A stretch of 47,737 nt of DNA from an uncultured Alphaproteobacteria bacterium (GCA_937126915.1 CAKZLM010000155.1:1-47737); one strand, 5' to 3'; shown: positions 28,161 to 38,463, numbered from the stretch's first letter. The notes: generated by a model not told the origin, from the sequence alone. Made by a program: numbers and translations.

Positions 28161-28541
28161 ATGGGTAAGAAATCTGCACCTCGTAAAGTGGCTGAAACTG
28201 AAGCCTTTGCCGTGGGCCGCATGCTGCGCGGCTCTCCGCAGAAATTGAACCTGGTTGCTGCTTCTATTCGCGGCAAAAAGGTAGAACGTGCGTTAACAGA
28301 GCTTGAATTCTCTAAGAAAAAAGCTGCTGAAGACGTAAGAAAAGTCCTGCAATCTGCAATTGCTAATGCTGAAAACAACCATAATTTGGATGTTGATAGC
28401 TTGGTGGTTTCTGAGGCAACTGTTGGCAAGAACTTGGTTATGAAGCGTTTCCGCGCTCGTGCCCGTGGTCGTGTTGGCAAGATCTTGAAGCCATTTAGTC
28501 AAATTCGCATTGTAGTACGTGAGCATGAGGAGAACGCATAA
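28161..28541 (+). CDS. rplV: 50S ribosomal protein L22
   Basis: 126 residues. Its long beta-hairpin ([20 protein letters not shown]) reaches the tunnel constriction, where macrolides and stalling peptides act. The globular part begins [20 protein letters not shown]. No deletion in the hairpin is evident. Its stop shares one base with the rpsC start (TAATG). Confidence 0.97.
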   Translation: MGKKSAPRKVAETEAFAVGRMLRGSPQKLNLVAASIRGKKVERALTELEFSKKKAAEDVRKVLQSAIANAENNHNLDVDSLVVSEATVGKNLVMKRFRARARGRVGKILKPFSQIRIVVREHEENA

Positions 28542-29245
28542 TGGGACAGAAAGTTAACCCCATTGGATTACGCGTGGGTATCAACCGTACGTGGGACTCC
28601 CGCTGGTACGCAGGCAAGAAAGATTATGCTGACAATTTGCACGAAGATTTAAAAATTCGTGAATTTTTGTTGAAAGAGCTAAAGCAAGGTGCTATTAGCC
28701 GCGTGATCATTGAGCGTCCTGCCAAAAAAGCCAATGTGACGATCTATTCAGCTCGTCCTGGTGTGATTATTGGTAAAAAAGGCGCTGATATCGAAAAATT
28801 AAAGCGGAAAATTGCTTCCATGACATCTGCTGGTGAAGTGGGCCTCAACATTGTTGAAGTTCGCAAGCCTGAACTTGACGCACAATTGATTGCCGATGGT
28901 ATCGCACAGCAGCTAGAGCGTCGTGTTGCTTTCCGTCGTGCCATGAAGCGTGCTGTACAATCAGCAATGCGTTTGGGCGCTGGCGGTATCCGTATTAACT
29001 GTGCTGGTCGTTTGGGCGGCGCAGAGATTGCTCGGACCGAATGGTATCGTGAAGGCCGTGTGCCTCTACATACACTTCGTGCCGATATCGACTATGCAGA
29101 GTCTGAGGCTCTAACAGCATACGGTATCACCGGCATTAAAACATGGGTGTTCAAAGGCGAGATTATGGCCCACGACCCTATGGCCCACGAGAACCGTATG
29201 AAAGAAGTACAAAGCACTGGCGCGGGACGCTCTCGCAAAGGTTAA
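28541..29245 (+). CDS. rpsC: 30S ribosomal protein S3
   Basis: 234 residues. It forms the mRNA entry channel with S4 and S5 and contributes to helicase activity. A type II KH domain is visible in [20 protein letters not shown], and the C-terminal domain has [20 protein letters not shown] and [20 protein letters not shown]-like residues (here [20 protein letters not shown]). It overlaps rplV by one base; rplP follows after 34 bases. Confidence 0.98.
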   Translation: MGQKVNPIGLRVGINRTWDSRWYAGKKDYADNLHEDLKIREFLLKELKQGAISRVIIERPAKKANVTIYSARPGVIIGKKGADIEKLKRKIASMTSAGEVGLNIVEVRKPELDAQLIADGIAQQLERRVAFRRAMKRAVQSAMRLGAGGIRINCAGRLGGAEIARTEWYREGRVPLHTLRADIDYAESEALTAYGITGIKTWVFKGEIMAHDPMAHENRMKEVQSTGAGRSRKG

Positions 29246-29279
29246 TATTAACAAGAGTAGGTAGATGAAGGATATCTAA

Positions 29280-29693
29280 ATGCTTCAACCGAAACGTACC
29301 AAATTCCGTCGTGCGCATAAAGGCCGTATTCGCGGTAATGCAAAAGGCGGAACCGATCTGAACTTCGGTTCAGTTGGCTTGAAAGCTACTCAACCTGGCC
29401 GTATTACGGCTCGTCAAATTGAGGCCGCTCGTCGGGCCATGACACGTCACATCAAACGTACCGGTAAAATCTGGATTCGTATTTTCCCTGATGTGCCTGT
29501 TTCATCAAAACCAGCCGAAGTCCGGATGGGTAAAGGTAAAGGTGCGCCTGAATTTTGGGCTTGCCGTGTTAAACCTGGTCGCATCATGTTCGAAATGGAC
29601 GGTGTTGCAACTCCTATCGCGCGCGAAGCGATGTCATTGGCGGCTGCTAAGCTTCCAATCGGCACTCGTATCGTTGTTCGTGACGGCGAATAG
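29280..29693 (+). CDS. rplP: 50S ribosomal protein L16
   Basis: 137 residues. It binds helices 38 and 89 of 23S rRNA and helps place A-site t[23 protein letters not shown] and [20 protein letters not shown] are the family signatures; the latter contains the arginine/tryptophan region hydroxylated in some species. SD GAAGGATATC. rpmC begins 17 bases later. Confidence 0.98.
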   Translation: MLQPKRTKFRRAHKGRIRGNAKGGTDLNFGSVGLKATQPGRITARQIEAARRAMTRHIKRTGKIWIRIFPDVPVSSKPAEVRMGKGKGAPEFWACRVKPGRIMFEMDGVATPIAREAMSLAAAKLPIGTRIVVRDGE

Positions 29694-29710
29694 ATCTTTG
29701 GAGATTTGAC

Positions 29711-29902
29711 ATGAATGCAAATGAACTAAGGTCTAAGACCGTTGAAGAATTAAAGACTGAACTTTTGGACCTTAAAAAGGAACAATTTAACCTGCGCTTC
29801 CAAAGTGCAAGTGGTCAGTTAGAAAACACAGCACGTGTTCGTCAAATCCGTCGCGATATTGCTCGCATTAAGACGGTTCTTGGCCAACAAGCTGAAGCGT
29901 AA
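29711..29902 (+). CDS. rpmC: 50S ribosomal protein L29
   Basis: 63 residues. A small two-helix protein at the tunnel exit beside L23. The sequence [20 protein letters not shown] and [20 protein letters not shown] match the family along its whole length. SD TTGGAG is followed by ATG at good spacing. It lies between rplP and rpsQ as in most bacteria. Confidence 0.96.
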   Translation: MNANELRSKTVEELKTELLDLKKEQFNLRFQSASGQLENTARVRQIRRDIARIKTVLGQQAEA

Positions 29903-29913
29903 GGAGCTGATTA

Positions 29914-30144
29914 ATGCCTAAACGTATTCTGCAAGGTGTCGTGGTAAGCGATAAATGCGACAAAACTGTTGTTGTCAACGTTGAGCGTCGTTTTAAGCAC
30001 CCATTGCTACAAAAAATTGTGCGTCGTACTAAAAAGTACCATGCTCATGATGAAGCAAACACCTTTAAAACCGGAGATACTGTTCGTATTGAAGAGTGTC
30101 GTCCTATTTCCAAGAAAAAGAGTTGGCGCGTCATTGACGGTTAA
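29914..30144 (+). CDS. rpsQ: 30S ribosomal protein S17
   Basis: 76 residues. A primary 16S rRNA-binding protein with an OB-fold. The signature [20 protein letters not shown] and [20 protein letters not shown] are intact. SD TAAGGAG. A gap of 44 bases to rplN is the first sizeable one after rplP; it holds only the rplN ribosome-binding site (AGAGAAGG). Confidence 0.97.
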   Translation: MPKRILQGVVVSDKCDKTVVVNVERRFKHPLLQKIVRRTKKYHAHDEANTFKTGDTVRIEECRPISKKKSWRVIDG

Positions 30145-30188
30145 TCCCGTTTGATGATGTCCGGATTATTCAGAGAAGGATATTCGAA

Positions 30189-30557
30189 ATGATCCAGATG
30201 CAAACAAATCTCGATGTCGCTGACAACTCTGGCGCTAAACGCGTACAGTGCATCAAAGTACTGGGCGGTTCTAAGCGTAAGACTGCAGGTGTTGGTGATA
30301 TCATCGTTGTTAGCGTAAAAGAAGCTATCCCTCGTGGTAAAGTTTCTAAAGGTGCTGTGCACCGCGCTGTTATCGTACGTACGGCTAAAGAGATTCGCCG
30401 TAAAGACGGTAGCGTAATTCGTTTTGACCGCAATGCAGCGGTTTTGGTTAATAATAACATGGAGCCAATTGGCACTCGTATCTTCGGCCCTGTTTGCCGT
30501 GAGTTGCGCGCTAAGAAGCACATGAAAATTGTTTCCCTTGCTCCGGAGGTGCTATAA
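30189..30557 (+). CDS. rplN: 50S ribosomal protein L14
   Basis: 122 residues. It binds helix 95 of 23S rRNA, forms bridges to the small subunit and is the docking site of the silencing factor Rsf[21 protein letters not shown] and the C-terminal [11 protein letters not shown] are canonical. In other bacteria it opens the spc operon; here no separate promoter is obvious. Its stop shares one base with rplX. Confidence 0.98.
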   Translation: MIQMQTNLDVADNSGAKRVQCIKVLGGSKRKTAGVGDIIVVSVKEAIPRGKVSKGAVHRAVIVRTAKEIRRKDGSVIRFDRNAAVLVNNNMEPIGTRIFGPVCRELRAKKHMKIVSLAPEVL

Positions 30558-30871
30558 TGGCTGCCCAATTGCAAAAAGGCGACAAGGTCGTTGTGCTTGC
30601 CGGTAAAGACAAAGGTAAGCGTGGAGAGATCCAGTCTGTGAACCCTGAGAAAGCTACGGCTATCGTTGGTGGTGTGAACATGGTTTCACGTCACACCAAG
30701 CCAAGCCAGGTTGATGCAGGTGGTATCAAATCAAAAGAAGCTGCAATCGCTCTTTCAAACCTAGCTATTGAAGACCCTAAAGACGGCAAACCTAGTCGTG
30801 TTGGTTTTAAAATGGTTGATGGTAAGAAAGTTCGTTTTGCGAAAAAATCTGGGGAAGTGATCGATGGCTAA
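30557..30871 (+). CDS. rplX: 50S ribosomal protein L24
   Basis: 104 residues with an N-terminal KOW motif ([20 protein letters not shown]). It is an assembly initiator that binds the 5' end of 23S rRNA. The body [19 protein letters not shown] is standard. It starts at a TAATG overlap with rplN behind CCGGAGG, and its end overlaps rplE by eight bases, so the three genes are tightly coupled. Confidence 0.97.
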   Translation: MAAQLQKGDKVVVLAGKDKGKRGEIQSVNPEKATAIVGGVNMVSRHTKPSQVDAGGIKSKEAAIALSNLAIEDPKDGKPSRVGFKMVDGKKVRFAKKSGEVIDG

Positions 30872-31421
30872 AGATACTTATATCCCTCGTCTTCGTAAAC
30901 ATTATGACGAAGTTGTTACTCCTGCTATGCAAGAGAAGTTTAACTACAGCAACGTCATGGAACTTCCGAAGCTAGAAAAAATTGTATTGAACGTTGGTGT
31001 TGGTGAAGCATCTCAAGACAAGAAAAAAGCTGCCAAAGTACAGGAAGAACTGTCTTTGATCGCTGGTCAACGAGCTGTTATTACCAAAGCTAAGAAATCC
31101 ATCGCGGGCTTTAAGCTTCGTGAGGGCGTTCCAGTAGGTGTTAAAGTTACATTGCGCGGCGTACGCATGTATGAGTTTCTTGACCGTTTGGTTAATATTG
31201 CTCTTCCACGTGTACGTGACTTCCGCGGAGTGAACCCAAAAAGCTTTGATGGCCGTGGTAACTATACCATGGGCTTGAAAGAGCAAATCGTGTTCCCTGA
31301 AATCGACTATGATAGCGTTGAAACGGTTCGGGGTATGGATATTGTCATCTGCACGACTGCTAAAACGGACGATGAAGCCCGTGAGTTGCTATCAAACTTC
31401 CATATGCCTTTCTGGAAATAG
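30864..31421 (+). CDS. rplE: 50S ribosomal protein L5
   Basis: 185 residues. It binds 5S rRNA and contacts P-site tRNA. Conserved segments are [36 protein letters not shown] and the C-terminal [20 protein letters not shown]. The ATG lies inside the last codons of rplX behind GGGGAAGTG. The next gene, rpsN, follows after 34 bases. Confidence 0.98.
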   Translation: MAKDTYIPRLRKHYDEVVTPAMQEKFNYSNVMELPKLEKIVLNVGVGEASQDKKKAAKVQEELSLIAGQRAVITKAKKSIAGFKLREGVPVGVKVTLRGVRMYEFLDRLVNIALPRVRDFRGVNPKSFDGRGNYTMGLKEQIVFPEIDYDSVETVRGMDIVICTTAKTDDEARELLSNFHMPFWK

Positions 31422-31455
31422 CAGTTCGTGAGTATGGACAACGGAGAAAAGACAC

Positions 31456-31761
31456 ATGGCTAAAGTTAGCGCCATTCAGAAGAATAAAAATCGTGAGCGT
31501 TTGGTAAAGAAATTTGCCGCTAAACGCGAGCGTCTTAAAGCGATCGCGAATGACAAGAGCTTGGATGAAGATGAGCGTTTAATTGCTCGTTTGAAACTTG
31601 CTGAATTGCCTCGTAACTCGTTGCCAATTCGTTTGCGCAACCGTTGCGAAGTAACTGGTCGTCCTCGTGGTTACCATCGTAAATTCAAAATGTCTCGTAT
31701 TGCTTTGCGTGATTTGGCCTCTGAGGGCAAATTACCTGGCGTTACGAAATCTAGCTGGTAG
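31456..31761 (+). CDS. rpsN: 30S ribosomal protein S14 (zinc-independent form)
   Basis: 101 residues, the long form without the CxxC zinc motifs; only one Cys (in [17 protein letters not shown]) is present. It is part of the 30S head beside S3 and S10. The C-terminal [20 protein letters not shown] is canonical. SD ACGGAGAAAAG. A single zinc-free S14 removes one zinc demand from the ribosome. Confidence 0.97.
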   Translation: MAKVSAIQKNKNRERLVKKFAAKRERLKAIANDKSLDEDERLIARLKLAELPRNSLPIRLRNRCEVTGRPRGYHRKFKMSRIALRDLASEGKLPGVTKSSW

Positions 31762-31776
31762 GAAGGGATATAGATT

Positions 31777-32175
31777 ATGTCTATGACTGATCCATTAGGT
31801 GATATGCTCACCCGTATCCGTAACGGCCTACAAGCTGGTAAGGATACCATTGTTGCTCCTGCATCTAACAACCGCGAGCGTGTTCTTGCTGTGTTAGAGC
31901 GTGAGGGCTACATTCACGGTTTCGAACGTGTTGCTCTTGATAATAACAAGAGCGAGCTACAAATTACATTGAAGTACCACGAAGGTCTTCCTGTAATTCG
32001 TAACTTGACCCGCGTTTCTAAGCCTGGTCGTCGCGTATATTCATCAGTTGCTGACTTGCCGCGCGTTCAAAACGGTCTTGGTATTTCGATTGTATCTACC
32101 CCTAAGGGTGTACTTTCAGATGCTGAAGCTCGTGAACAGAACGTTGGTGGCGAAGTTATCTGCACCGTATTCTAA
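31777..32175 (+). CDS. rpsH: 30S ribosomal protein S8
   Basis: 132 residues. A central 16S rRNA-binding protein, and in Escherichia coli the repressor of the spc operon through a site at the rplE start. [40 protein letters not shown] and the terminal [11 protein letters not shown] are typical. SD GGAAGGG. I could not identify an S8 mRNA target near rplE with confidence. Confidence 0.98.
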   Translation: MSMTDPLGDMLTRIRNGLQAGKDTIVAPASNNRERVLAVLEREGYIHGFERVALDNNKSELQITLKYHEGLPVIRNLTRVSKPGRRVYSSVADLPRVQNGLGISIVSTPKGVLSDAEAREQNVGGEVICTVF

Positions 32176-32192
32176 ACAGGAAGGATTAGATT

Positions 32193-32726
32193 ATGTCCCG
32201 TATTGGTCGTAAACCAGTCGAAATTCCTGGCGGTGTTTCCGTTGATATGAACGGTTCAGAGCTGTCAGTGAAAGGCCCTAAAGGCCTCTTGTCCATGATG
32301 GTCATGGATGAGGTTGAAGTTAACGTTGCCGAAAACGAAGTTGTTGTTAGCCCTGTGGGTGAATCTAAGCGTGCTCGTTCTTTCTGGGGTATGCACCGTA
32401 CAATGATCGCTAATATGATCACTGGTGTTACAGAAGGTTATAGCAAGAAGCTTGAAATCAACGGCGTTGGTTACCGTGCTCAAATGAAGGGCACAGACGT
32501 TAACCTTCAATTGGGTTTCTCTCATGATGTACTTTTCGAAGTACCTGAAGGCATTAAGGTAGAATGTCCTGACCAGACCACGATTGTGATCTCAGGCATT
32601 GACAAGCAGTTGGTTGGCCAAGTTGCCGCTAACATTCGCGAGTACCGTAAGCCAGAGCCTTATAAAGGTAAGGGTATTAAGTACGAAGGTGAATATATCT
32701 TCCGCAAAGAAGGTAAGAAGAAGTAA
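32193..32726 (+). CDS. rplF: 50S ribosomal protein L6
   Basis: 177 residues made of two related domains. It lies near the sarcin-ricin loop and the factor-binding site. [20 protein letters not shown] and the C-terminal signature [20 protein letters not shown] are intact. SD GGAAGG. rplR begins 12 bases after the stop. Confidence 0.98.
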   Translation: MSRIGRKPVEIPGGVSVDMNGSELSVKGPKGLLSMMVMDEVEVNVAENEVVVSPVGESKRARSFWGMHRTMIANMITGVTEGYSKKLEINGVGYRAQMKGTDVNLQLGFSHDVLFEVPEGIKVECPDQTTIVISGIDKQLVGQVAANIREYRKPEPYKGKGIKYEGEYIFRKEGKKK

Positions 32727-32738
32727 GGGGTGGCTGTT

Positions 32739-33092
32739 ATGGCATCGAAAAATTTATTTGAGCGTCGTCGCCAAAGAGTTCGTACTAAGCTGTCTAATAG
32801 GGCAGAAGGCCGTGCTCGCCTCAGCGTTCACCGTACGTCTCAGCATATCTATGCACAGATCATTGATGATGTTGAAGGTAAAACCGTTGCTTCTGCTTCT
32901 ACGTTGGAAAAAGACCTTCGTGAAGCAAACGGAAGCAATATAAACGCCGCTTCTGCGGTTGGTAAGTTGATTGCTGAACGCTCTAAAGCAGCTGGCGTCG
33001 ACAAGGTCGTCTTTGACCGTGGTGGTTTCTTGTATCATGGCCGTATTAAGGCCTTGGCGGAAGCTGCGCGTGAAGGCGGTTTGGAATTCTAA
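32739..33092 (+). CDS. rplR: 50S ribosomal protein L18
   Basis: 117 residues. It binds 5S rRNA and delivers it, with L5, to the central protuberance. [20 protein letters not shown] and the C-terminal [20 protein letters not shown] are canonical. I use the ATG at 32739, eight bases behind AAGGGG; a GTG three codons earlier is in frame but would sit on top of the ribosome-binding site. Confidence 0.96.
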   Translation: MASKNLFERRRQRVRTKLSNRAEGRARLSVHRTSQHIYAQIIDDVEGKTVASASTLEKDLREANGSNINAASAVGKLIAERSKAAGVDKVVFDRGGFLYHGRIKALAEAAREGGLEF

Positions 33093-33109
33093 TTAAGGTA
33101 GGAAGTCCC

Positions 33110-33649
33110 ATGGCACGACCTGAAAGTGTACAAAAAGAAGGTAGTGAACTAGTCGAAAGATTAGTACACATTAACCGAGTAGCTAAAGTTGTTAAAGGTG
33201 GCCGTCGTTTCGGTTTCGCAGCCCTAGTGGTTGTGGGCGATGGACGTGGTCGCGTTGGTTTCGGACACGGTAAAGCCCGTGAGGTTCCTGAAGCCATTCA
33301 AAAAGCAACAGAAGCTGCGAAAAAATCAATGATCCGTGTTCCGCTTCGTCAAGGACGGACCCTGCATCACGATATTAAAGGCCGTCACGGCGCCGGTAAG
33401 GTGTTGTTGCGTACTGCCGTTCAAGGTACTGGTATTATTGCTGGTGGCCCGATGCGTGCTGTCTTTGAATGCTTGGGTGTACAGGATGTTGTTACCAAAT
33501 CAATGGGTTCAGCAAATCCTTACAACATGATCCGTGCAACATTTGATGCTTTGAAACGTCAAGTTTCTCCGCGTCACGTTGCAACCATTCGCGGTAAAAA
33601 GATCTCTGACATTGTTGCCCGTCGCGGTGACAAAGCCACAGATCAATAA
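33110..33649 (+). CDS. rpsE: 30S ribosomal protein S5
   Basis: 179 residues. It takes part in decoding accuracy and the mRNA entry channel. The N-terminal dsRBD-like domain holds [20 protein letters not shown], the loop whose mutation gives spectinomycin resistance elsewhere (wild-type KVVKGGR here), and [20 protein letters not shown]; the C-terminal domain follows. The N-terminal tail is short for an alphaproteobacterium. SD TAGGAAG. Confidence 0.97.
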   Translation: MARPESVQKEGSELVERLVHINRVAKVVKGGRRFGFAALVVVGDGRGRVGFGHGKAREVPEAIQKATEAAKKSMIRVPLRQGRTLHHDIKGRHGAGKVLLRTAVQGTGIIAGGPMRAVFECLGVQDVVTKSMGSANPYNMIRATFDALKRQVSPRHVATIRGKKISDIVARRGDKATDQ

Positions 33650-33673
33650 CGGCTGAGATCAGGAGTAAGTCAC

Positions 33674-33859
33674 ATGGCTAAAAAACAAACGATCAAAGTA
33701 ACGCAGATCGGTTCACCGATCCGCCGCCGTGAAGACCAGCGTCAAACACTGGTTGGATTGGGTCTAAACAAGATGCACAAAACACGTGAACTAGAAGATA
33801 CACCTGCTGTTCGTGGTATGATCAGCAAAGTATCTCACCTTGTTCGTGTTGAAGACTAA
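33674..33859 (+). CDS. rpmD: 50S ribosomal protein L30
   Basis: 61 residues. A small protein on the solvent side of the large subunit. [20 protein letters not shown] and [20 protein letters not shown] match the family from end to end. SD CAGGAG lies at normal distance. It sits between rpsE and rplO as expected. Confidence 0.96.
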   Translation: MAKKQTIKVTQIGSPIRRREDQRQTLVGLGLNKMHKTRELEDTPAVRGMISKVSHLVRVED

Positions 33860-33879
33860 GCATTAGAAGGTGATATGAG

Positions 33880-34362
33880 ATGAAACTTAATGAATTAAGA
33901 GACGGCGAAGGCGCTCGCAAAGGTCGCACCCGTGTCGGCCGTGGTATCGGTTCTGGCAAAGGTAAGACTGGCGGCCGTGGTGTCAAAGGTCAAAAGTCAC
34001 GTTCTGGTGTTGCGATTAAAGGTTTTGAGGGTGGTCAAATGCCAATTTACCGCCGTCTACCTAAGCGCGGCTTTAACAACATCTTTGCCAAGAAGTTTGC
34101 TGAAGTGAACCTAGGTGTTCTTCAAAAAGCTATCGATGCCAAGCGCATTGACGCGAAGAAGCCAATCACGATTGAAGTACTTCAAGCTGGTGGCGTTGTT
34201 GGTAAAGTGAAAGACGGTGTGCGTCTTTTGGCCAAAGGTGAATTGAAGTCTAAGATTGATATCGAAGTAACAGGTGCTTCTAAAGCAGCTGTTGCAGCAG
34301 TGGAAGCTGCTGGCGGTACAATCAAGCTTGCTGCGGCTGAAGCTGCTGCAAGTGCAGAGTAA
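33880..34362 (+). CDS. rplO: 50S ribosomal protein L15
   Basis: 160 residues. A late-binding assembly protein with a glycine/arginine-rich N-terminus ([15 protein letters not shown]) that threads into 23S rRNA, then a globular domain ([17 protein letters not shown]). An alanine-rich C-terminal end ([10 protein letters not shown]) is lineage-specific. The 34 bases before secY hold GCGGAG as its ribosome-binding site. Confidence 0.97.
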   Translation: MKLNELRDGEGARKGRTRVGRGIGSGKGKTGGRGVKGQKSRSGVAIKGFEGGQMPIYRRLPKRGFNNIFAKKFAEVNLGVLQKAIDAKRIDAKKPITIEVLQAGGVVGKVKDGVRLLAKGELKSKIDIEVTGASKAAVAAVEAAGGTIKLAAAEAAASAE

Positions 34363-34396
34363 TTGATATTAGGGCGTCTAGCGGAGTTACTATTTT

Positions 34397-35746
34397 ATGG
34401 CATCTGCAGCTGAACAATTAGCAGCTAATTTTAATTTCGGTTCTTTTAAAAAGGCCGATGAGCTGAAAAAGCGTATCTGGTTTACCCTGGGCGCCCTAAT
34501 CGTCTATCGTTTGTGTACCTATGTCCCACTACCGGGCATTGATCCTGTTATTTTGTCTGATATTTTCGGACAATTACAAGGCAGCGGCTTGGTTGACATG
34601 TTGAACATGTTCTCAGGTGGTGCCTTAGAGCGTATGTCTATCATTGCGCTTAATATTATGCCTTACATTTCGGCCTCAATTATTATGCAATTACTGACCA
34701 GCATGTCACCGACACTGGGCGCATTGAAGAAAGAGGGCGAATCTGGCCGTAAAAAGATTAACCAATATACCCGTTATGGTACGGTTCTATTAACTGCTGT
34801 TCAAGGCTATGGTCTTGCTGTTGGCTTAGAAGCGATGACCGCATCAAGTGGCATGAGCGCCGTAATTGATCCGGGCATGTTCTTCCGTACAACCACTGTG
34901 ATTACCCTAATTGGCGGTACCATGTTCCTTATGTGGCTTGGTGAGCAAGTGACCTCTCGCGGTGTTGGTAATGGTATTTCCTTGATTATTTTCGCCGGTA
35001 TTGTGGCTGAATTGCCGCGTGCTTTGGTTCAAACCTTGGAATTGGGTAGCACAGGCACTCTTTCTCCAATGATCATCATGGGTCTTTTGGCTCTAGCCAT
35101 CGCGTTGATCTACGGTATCGTTTACATGGAACGTGCTCAACGTCGCTTGTTGGTTCAATATCCTAAGCGTCAAGTTGGTAACAAAATGTTCCAAGGCGAT
35201 ACCTCTCACCTGCCTTTGAAATTAAACACTGCTGGTGTGATCCCACCAATTTTTGCAAGCTCACTTTTGGTGATGCCTGCAACAGTGGCTAGCTTCCAAC
35301 AAGGAACGTCTGTTGGTTTCTTGGCTGATATGGCTGCTGTTCTTGGCCCGGGTCAACCGCTTTATATCGCTCTTTATGTTGCTGGTATTGTTTTCTTCGC
35401 TTTCTTCTACACAGCGATTGTTTTCAATCCTGAAGAAACCGCAGATAACTTGAAAAAATTTGGTGGCTTTATCCCAGGCATTCGTCCCGGTGAAAAAACC
35501 ACTGAATATTTAGATTATGTGCTAACCCGCTTGACGGTTGTTGGTGCCGCATACCTCAGCATTGTTTGTATCATCCCTGAATTGTTGATCGCGAACCTCT
35601 CTGTTCCTTTCTACTTAGGTGGTACCAGCTTGCTGATTATTGTGAACGTGACCATGGATACCGTTGGTCAAATTCACAGTCACCTTATGGCGCACCAATA
35701 TGAAGGGCTGATTAAAAAGTCTAAGTTAAGAGGGGGTCGTAAATGA
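34397..35746 (+). CDS. secY: Preprotein translocase subunit SecY
   Basis: 449 residues with ten predicted membrane helices. It is the pore of the SecYEG channel. Recognisable parts are the plug/TM2 region (GGALERMSIIALNIMPYISA), TM3-TM4, and the cytosolic loop PKRQVGNKMFQGDTSHLPLK that contacts SecA and the ribosome. No truncation is seen. The final codons overlap adk by four bases (ATGA), so the two are translationally coupled. Confidence 0.98.
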   Translation: MASAAEQLAANFNFGSFKKADELKKRIWFTLGALIVYRLCTYVPLPGIDPVILSDIFGQLQGSGLVDMLNMFSGGALERMSIIALNIMPYISASIIMQLLTSMSPTLGALKKEGESGRKKINQYTRYGTVLLTAVQGYGLAVGLEAMTASSGMSAVIDPGMFFRTTTVITLIGGTMFLMWLGEQVTSRGVGNGISLIIFAGIVAELPRALVQTLELGSTGTLSPMIIMGLLALAIALIYGIVYMERAQRRLLVQYPKRQVGNKMFQGDTSHLPLKLNTAGVIPPIFASSLLVMPATVASFQQGTSVGFLADMAAVLGPGQPLYIALYVAGIVFFAFFYTAIVFNPEETADNLKKFGGFIPGIRPGEKTTEYLDYVLTRLTVVGAAYLSIVCIIPELLIANLSVPFYLGGTSLLIIVNVTMDTVGQIHSHLMAHQYEGLIKKSKLRGGRK

Positions 35747-36390
35747 TACTGATTTTGCTAGGCGCACCCGGTGCAGGTAAAGGCACACAGGCGCAGCGCT
35801 TGATGAATGAACATGGTCTTGTGCAACTGTCTACTGGTGACATGTTGCGTGAGGCGGTTGCTAATAAAACTGAGTATGGTATCAAGGCGAAAGCTGCGAT
35901 GGATGCTGGTGAGTTGGTAACAGACGAAATTGTTGTGAACATCATTGCTGACCGCATTGGTCATGATGATTGCAAGAATGGATTTATCCTTGATGGCTTT
36001 CCGCGGAATGTCCCACAAGCTGAAGCATTGGATGCAATGTTATCAGAAAAGGGTTTAAAGTTAGACCATGTGGTTCTAATGACCGTGGATGAAGAAGAAC
36101 TAACCAAGCGAATTATTGGTCGTTTTACCTGTTCTTCTTGTAATGAAGGCTATCATGATGAATTTAAACGTCCTGCTGTGGATAATGTGTGTGACAAATG
36201 TGGTGGCACAGACTTTACCCGTCGTAAGGATGATAATATTGAGACGGTTCAAGCTCGTTTTGAGACCTACCGTTCTCAGACTGAACCGCTTCTGCCTTAC
36301 TATGAGAGCAAGGGCGTGTTGAGTAAAGTAAATGGAATGTCAGCAATTGAAGAAGTTGCTGGCGAAATTAAAGCCGTCCTCGGCGTCTGA
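35743..36390 (+). CDS. adk: Adenylate kinase (zinc-lid form)
   Basis: 215 residues. Converts ATP + AMP into two ADP. P-loop GAPGAGKGT at residues 7-15, AMP-binding TGDMLREAV and DGFPRNVPQA. The lid domain carries four cysteines (130, 133, 150, 153; CSSC and CDKC), so it probably binds structural zinc, unlike the enterobacterial enzyme. adk between secY and rpsM is common in alphaproteobacteria. A 110-base gap with a strong promoter follows. Confidence 0.97.
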   Translation: MILILLGAPGAGKGTQAQRLMNEHGLVQLSTGDMLREAVANKTEYGIKAKAAMDAGELVTDEIVVNIIADRIGHDDCKNGFILDGFPRNVPQAEALDAMLSEKGLKLDHVVLMTVDEEELTKRIIGRFTCSSCNEGYHDEFKRPAVDNVCDKCGGTDFTRRKDDNIETVQARFETYRSQTEPLLPYYESKGVLSKVNGMSAIEEVAGEIKAVLGV

Positions 36391-36409
36391 AAAAAAATGT
36401 GATTAATTG

Positions 36410-36437
36410 TTGACGGCAAGCGCCAAATACATATAAT
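36410..36437 (+). promoter_or_regulatory. Strong promoter for rpsM-rpsK-rpoA-rplQ
   Basis: TTGACG at 36410-36415, a 16-base spacer and a perfect TATAAT at 36432-36437. The discriminator is CGCGCGG. An A-run lies upstream of the -35 box. The predicted start is near 36444, giving a ~57-base leader with GGGAGAAACGATC before rpsM. Confidence 0.85.
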
Positions 36438-36500
36438 CGCGCGGTTTCAGGCGAGGGGTCGTTTGAACTTGTTTTTATTTTTTGATCGGGAGAAACGATC

Positions 36501-36869
36501 GTGGCACGTATTGCAGGTGTAAACATTCCGACCAACAAGCGGGTTGAGATTGCACTCACTTATATCACTGGCATTGGTCCAGCGAAAGCTAAAGAAATCT
36601 GTGGCGCTGTTGGCCTTGACGCCGCTCGTCGCGTTCATGAATTGAGCGATGCAGAAGTTATCCAAATCCGTGAGATCATTGACCGTGATCACTTGGTAGA
36701 GGGTGATCTGCGCCGTGAAGTAGCGATGAACATTAAACGTTTGATGGACCTTAAGACCTACCGTGGTTTGCGTCACCGCGCTAAACTACCTGTGCGTGGT
36801 CAGCGTACATCAACAAATGCCCGTACCCGTAAGGGTAAGGCTGTTCCTATCGCCGGTAAGAAAAAATAA
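36501..36869 (+). CDS. rpsM: 30S ribosomal protein S13
   Basis: 122 residues. It forms inter-subunit bridges B1a/B1b from the top of the 30S head. [20 protein letters not shown] with a helix-two-turn-helix and the C-terminal [19 protein letters not shown] are canonical. It starts with GTG at 36501 behind GGGAGAAAC; the second residue onward fits family alignments. It opens the alpha-operon part of the cluster. rpmJ and infA, found here in many bacteria, are absent. Confidence 0.97.
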   Translation: MARIAGVNIPTNKRVEIALTYITGIGPAKAKEICGAVGLDAARRVHELSDAEVIQIREIIDRDHLVEGDLRREVAMNIKRLMDLKTYRGLRHRAKLPVRGQRTSTNARTRKGKAVPIAGKKK

Positions 36870-36922
36870 GGCTTAATAGGTGACTGGTTTTCGTCACCAT
36901 TGAAGAATAAGGTATTCGTCTA

Positions 36923-37312
36923 ATGGCTAAAGCAGCGAATCGCGTAAAGCGTAGAGAGCGTAAAAATATTGCAAATGGTGTGGCGCACGTAAATGCGACA
37001 TTCAATAACACCATGGTAACTATCACAGACACCCAAGGTAATGCTATTTCTTGGTCATCTGCTGGTTCATTGGGTTTTAAGGGTTCACGTAAGTCAACTC
37101 CTTATGCTGCCCAGATGGCTGCAGAAGATGCAGGCCGCAAGGCACAAGAACATGGTATGAAAAACCTAGACGTAGAAGTTAAAGGTCCGGGTTCTGGTCG
37201 TGAATCAGCCTTGCGTGCTTTGCAAGCTATCGGCTATACCATTAATTCTATTCGTGACGTATCTGGCATTCCGCACAACGGTTGTCGTCCGCCAAAAGCA
37301 CGTCGCGTATAA
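36923..37312 (+). CDS. rpsK: 30S ribosomal protein S11
   Basis: 129 residues. It lies on the 30S platform and helps select the correct codon-anticodon pair. Conserved [39 protein letters not shown] and the C-terminal [14 protein letters not shown] are present. Its 5' spacer carries AATAAGG as a modest ribosome-binding site. rpsD, which follows rpsK in enterobacteria, is missing, so rpoA comes next. Confidence 0.98.
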   Translation: MAKAANRVKRRERKNIANGVAHVNATFNNTMVTITDTQGNAISWSSAGSLGFKGSRKSTPYAAQMAAEDAGRKAQEHGMKNLDVEVKGPGSGRESALRALQAIGYTINSIRDVSGIPHNGCRPPKARRV

Positions 37313-37333
37313 TTTTATTGGTGACATTTCATG

Positions 37334-37367
37334 TGATGCTGTCATAGTACGGCATCATGTTATTTTT
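37334..37367 (+). terminator. Attenuator-like hairpin between rpsK and rpoA
   Basis: TGATGCTGT pairs with ACGGCATCA (nine pairs, one wobble) around CATAGT; TGTTA and then TTTTT follow. It lies 22 bases after rpsK and 27 before rpoA. A leaky terminator here would lower alpha-subunit synthesis relative to S13 and S11. Confidence 0.5.
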
Positions 37368-37393
37368 AATTGTTTAAAACGCGAGGACAGGTC

Positions 37394-38410
37394 GTGATCC
37401 AGAAAAACTGGCAAGAACTTATTAAACCTGCATCACTGGAAATCCAGTCTGGTGCTGACCCATTGCGTAAAGCGAAAATCGTTGCTGAGCCATTAGAGCG
37501 CGGCTTTGGTATGACGCTTGGTAATGCGCTACGTCGGATTTTGTTGTCTTCTTTGCAGGGTGGTGCTGTTACTAGCATACAAATTGAAGGTGTATTGCAC
37601 GAGTTTTCATCCATTCAGGGTGTTCGTGAAGACGTGACTGACATCGTTTTGAACATTAAAAAAGTTCCGATTAAAATGATGGCAGAACAGCCTGTAAAAG
37701 TTCACCTAACCGCTACTGGTCCTGGTGAGGTTACTGCTGGGCAAATCAGTGAAACCGCTGATGTTGAGATCATGGACAAAGATCTGGTTATCTGTCACTT
37801 GGATGATGGCGCCACTTTGAATATGGAATTGACCGTTGAATCAGGCAAAGGTTATGTTGCAGCTGATCGCAACCGTCCTACTGATGCGCCAATTGGTTTG
37901 GTACCCGTTGATGCCATCTTTAGCCCTGTGACCAACGTCGCTTACAAAGTTGAGAACACCCGTGAAGGTCAAGTTCTTGACTATGATAAGTTGACCATGG
38001 AAATCGAAACTGATGGTTCTGTGACCCCTGAAGATGCGATCGCATTTGCTGCTCGTATCATGCAAGATCAATTATCTTTGTTCGTTAACTTTGAAGAGCC
38101 TGAAGATGCTCGCAGCAACGAAGATGATGACACGCCAAAAATTAATCCTAACTTCTTACGTAAAGTGGAAGAGTTGGAATTGTCTGTACGTTCTGCAAAT
38201 TGCTTGAAAAACGATAACATCGTTTACATCGGTGATTTAGTACAGAAAACAGAAGCAGAAATGCTTCGTACCCCGAACTTTGGTCGTAAGTCTTTGAATG
38301 AGATCAAAGAAGTACTTTCGCAAATGGACTTGCGTTTGGGTATGGAATTAACCAGTTGGCCGCCTGAGAATATCGAAGACTTGGCCAAGAAACTTGAAAA
38401 CGAATATTAA
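37394..38410 (+). CDS. rpoA: DNA-directed RNA polymerase subunit alpha
   Basis: 338 residues. The N-terminal domain dimerises and starts core assembly ([20 protein letters not shown]); a flexible linker leads to the C-terminal domain ([32 protein letters not shown]), which binds UP elements and activators. I choose the GTG at 37394 because GAGGACAGG precedes it and relatives begin with IQKNWQELI-like residues; an upstream ATG at 37370 lies in the hairpin spacer. rplQ follows after 53 bases. Confidence 0.97.
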   Translation: MIQKNWQELIKPASLEIQSGADPLRKAKIVAEPLERGFGMTLGNALRRILLSSLQGGAVTSIQIEGVLHEFSSIQGVREDVTDIVLNIKKVPIKMMAEQPVKVHLTATGPGEVTAGQISETADVEIMDKDLVICHLDDGATLNMELTVESGKGYVAADRNRPTDAPIGLVPVDAIFSPVTNVAYKVENTREGQVLDYDKLTMEIETDGSVTPEDAIAFAARIMQDQLSLFVNFEEPEDARSNEDDDTPKINPNFLRKVEELELSVRSANCLKNDNIVYIGDLVQKTEAEMLRTPNFGRKSLNEIKEVLSQMDLRLGMELTSWPPENIEDLAKKLENEY

Positions 38411-38463
38411 GTTTTAATTTTATCGCTCATGCCGGGAAGGCAGTAGCAAATTAGGAGAAGACG

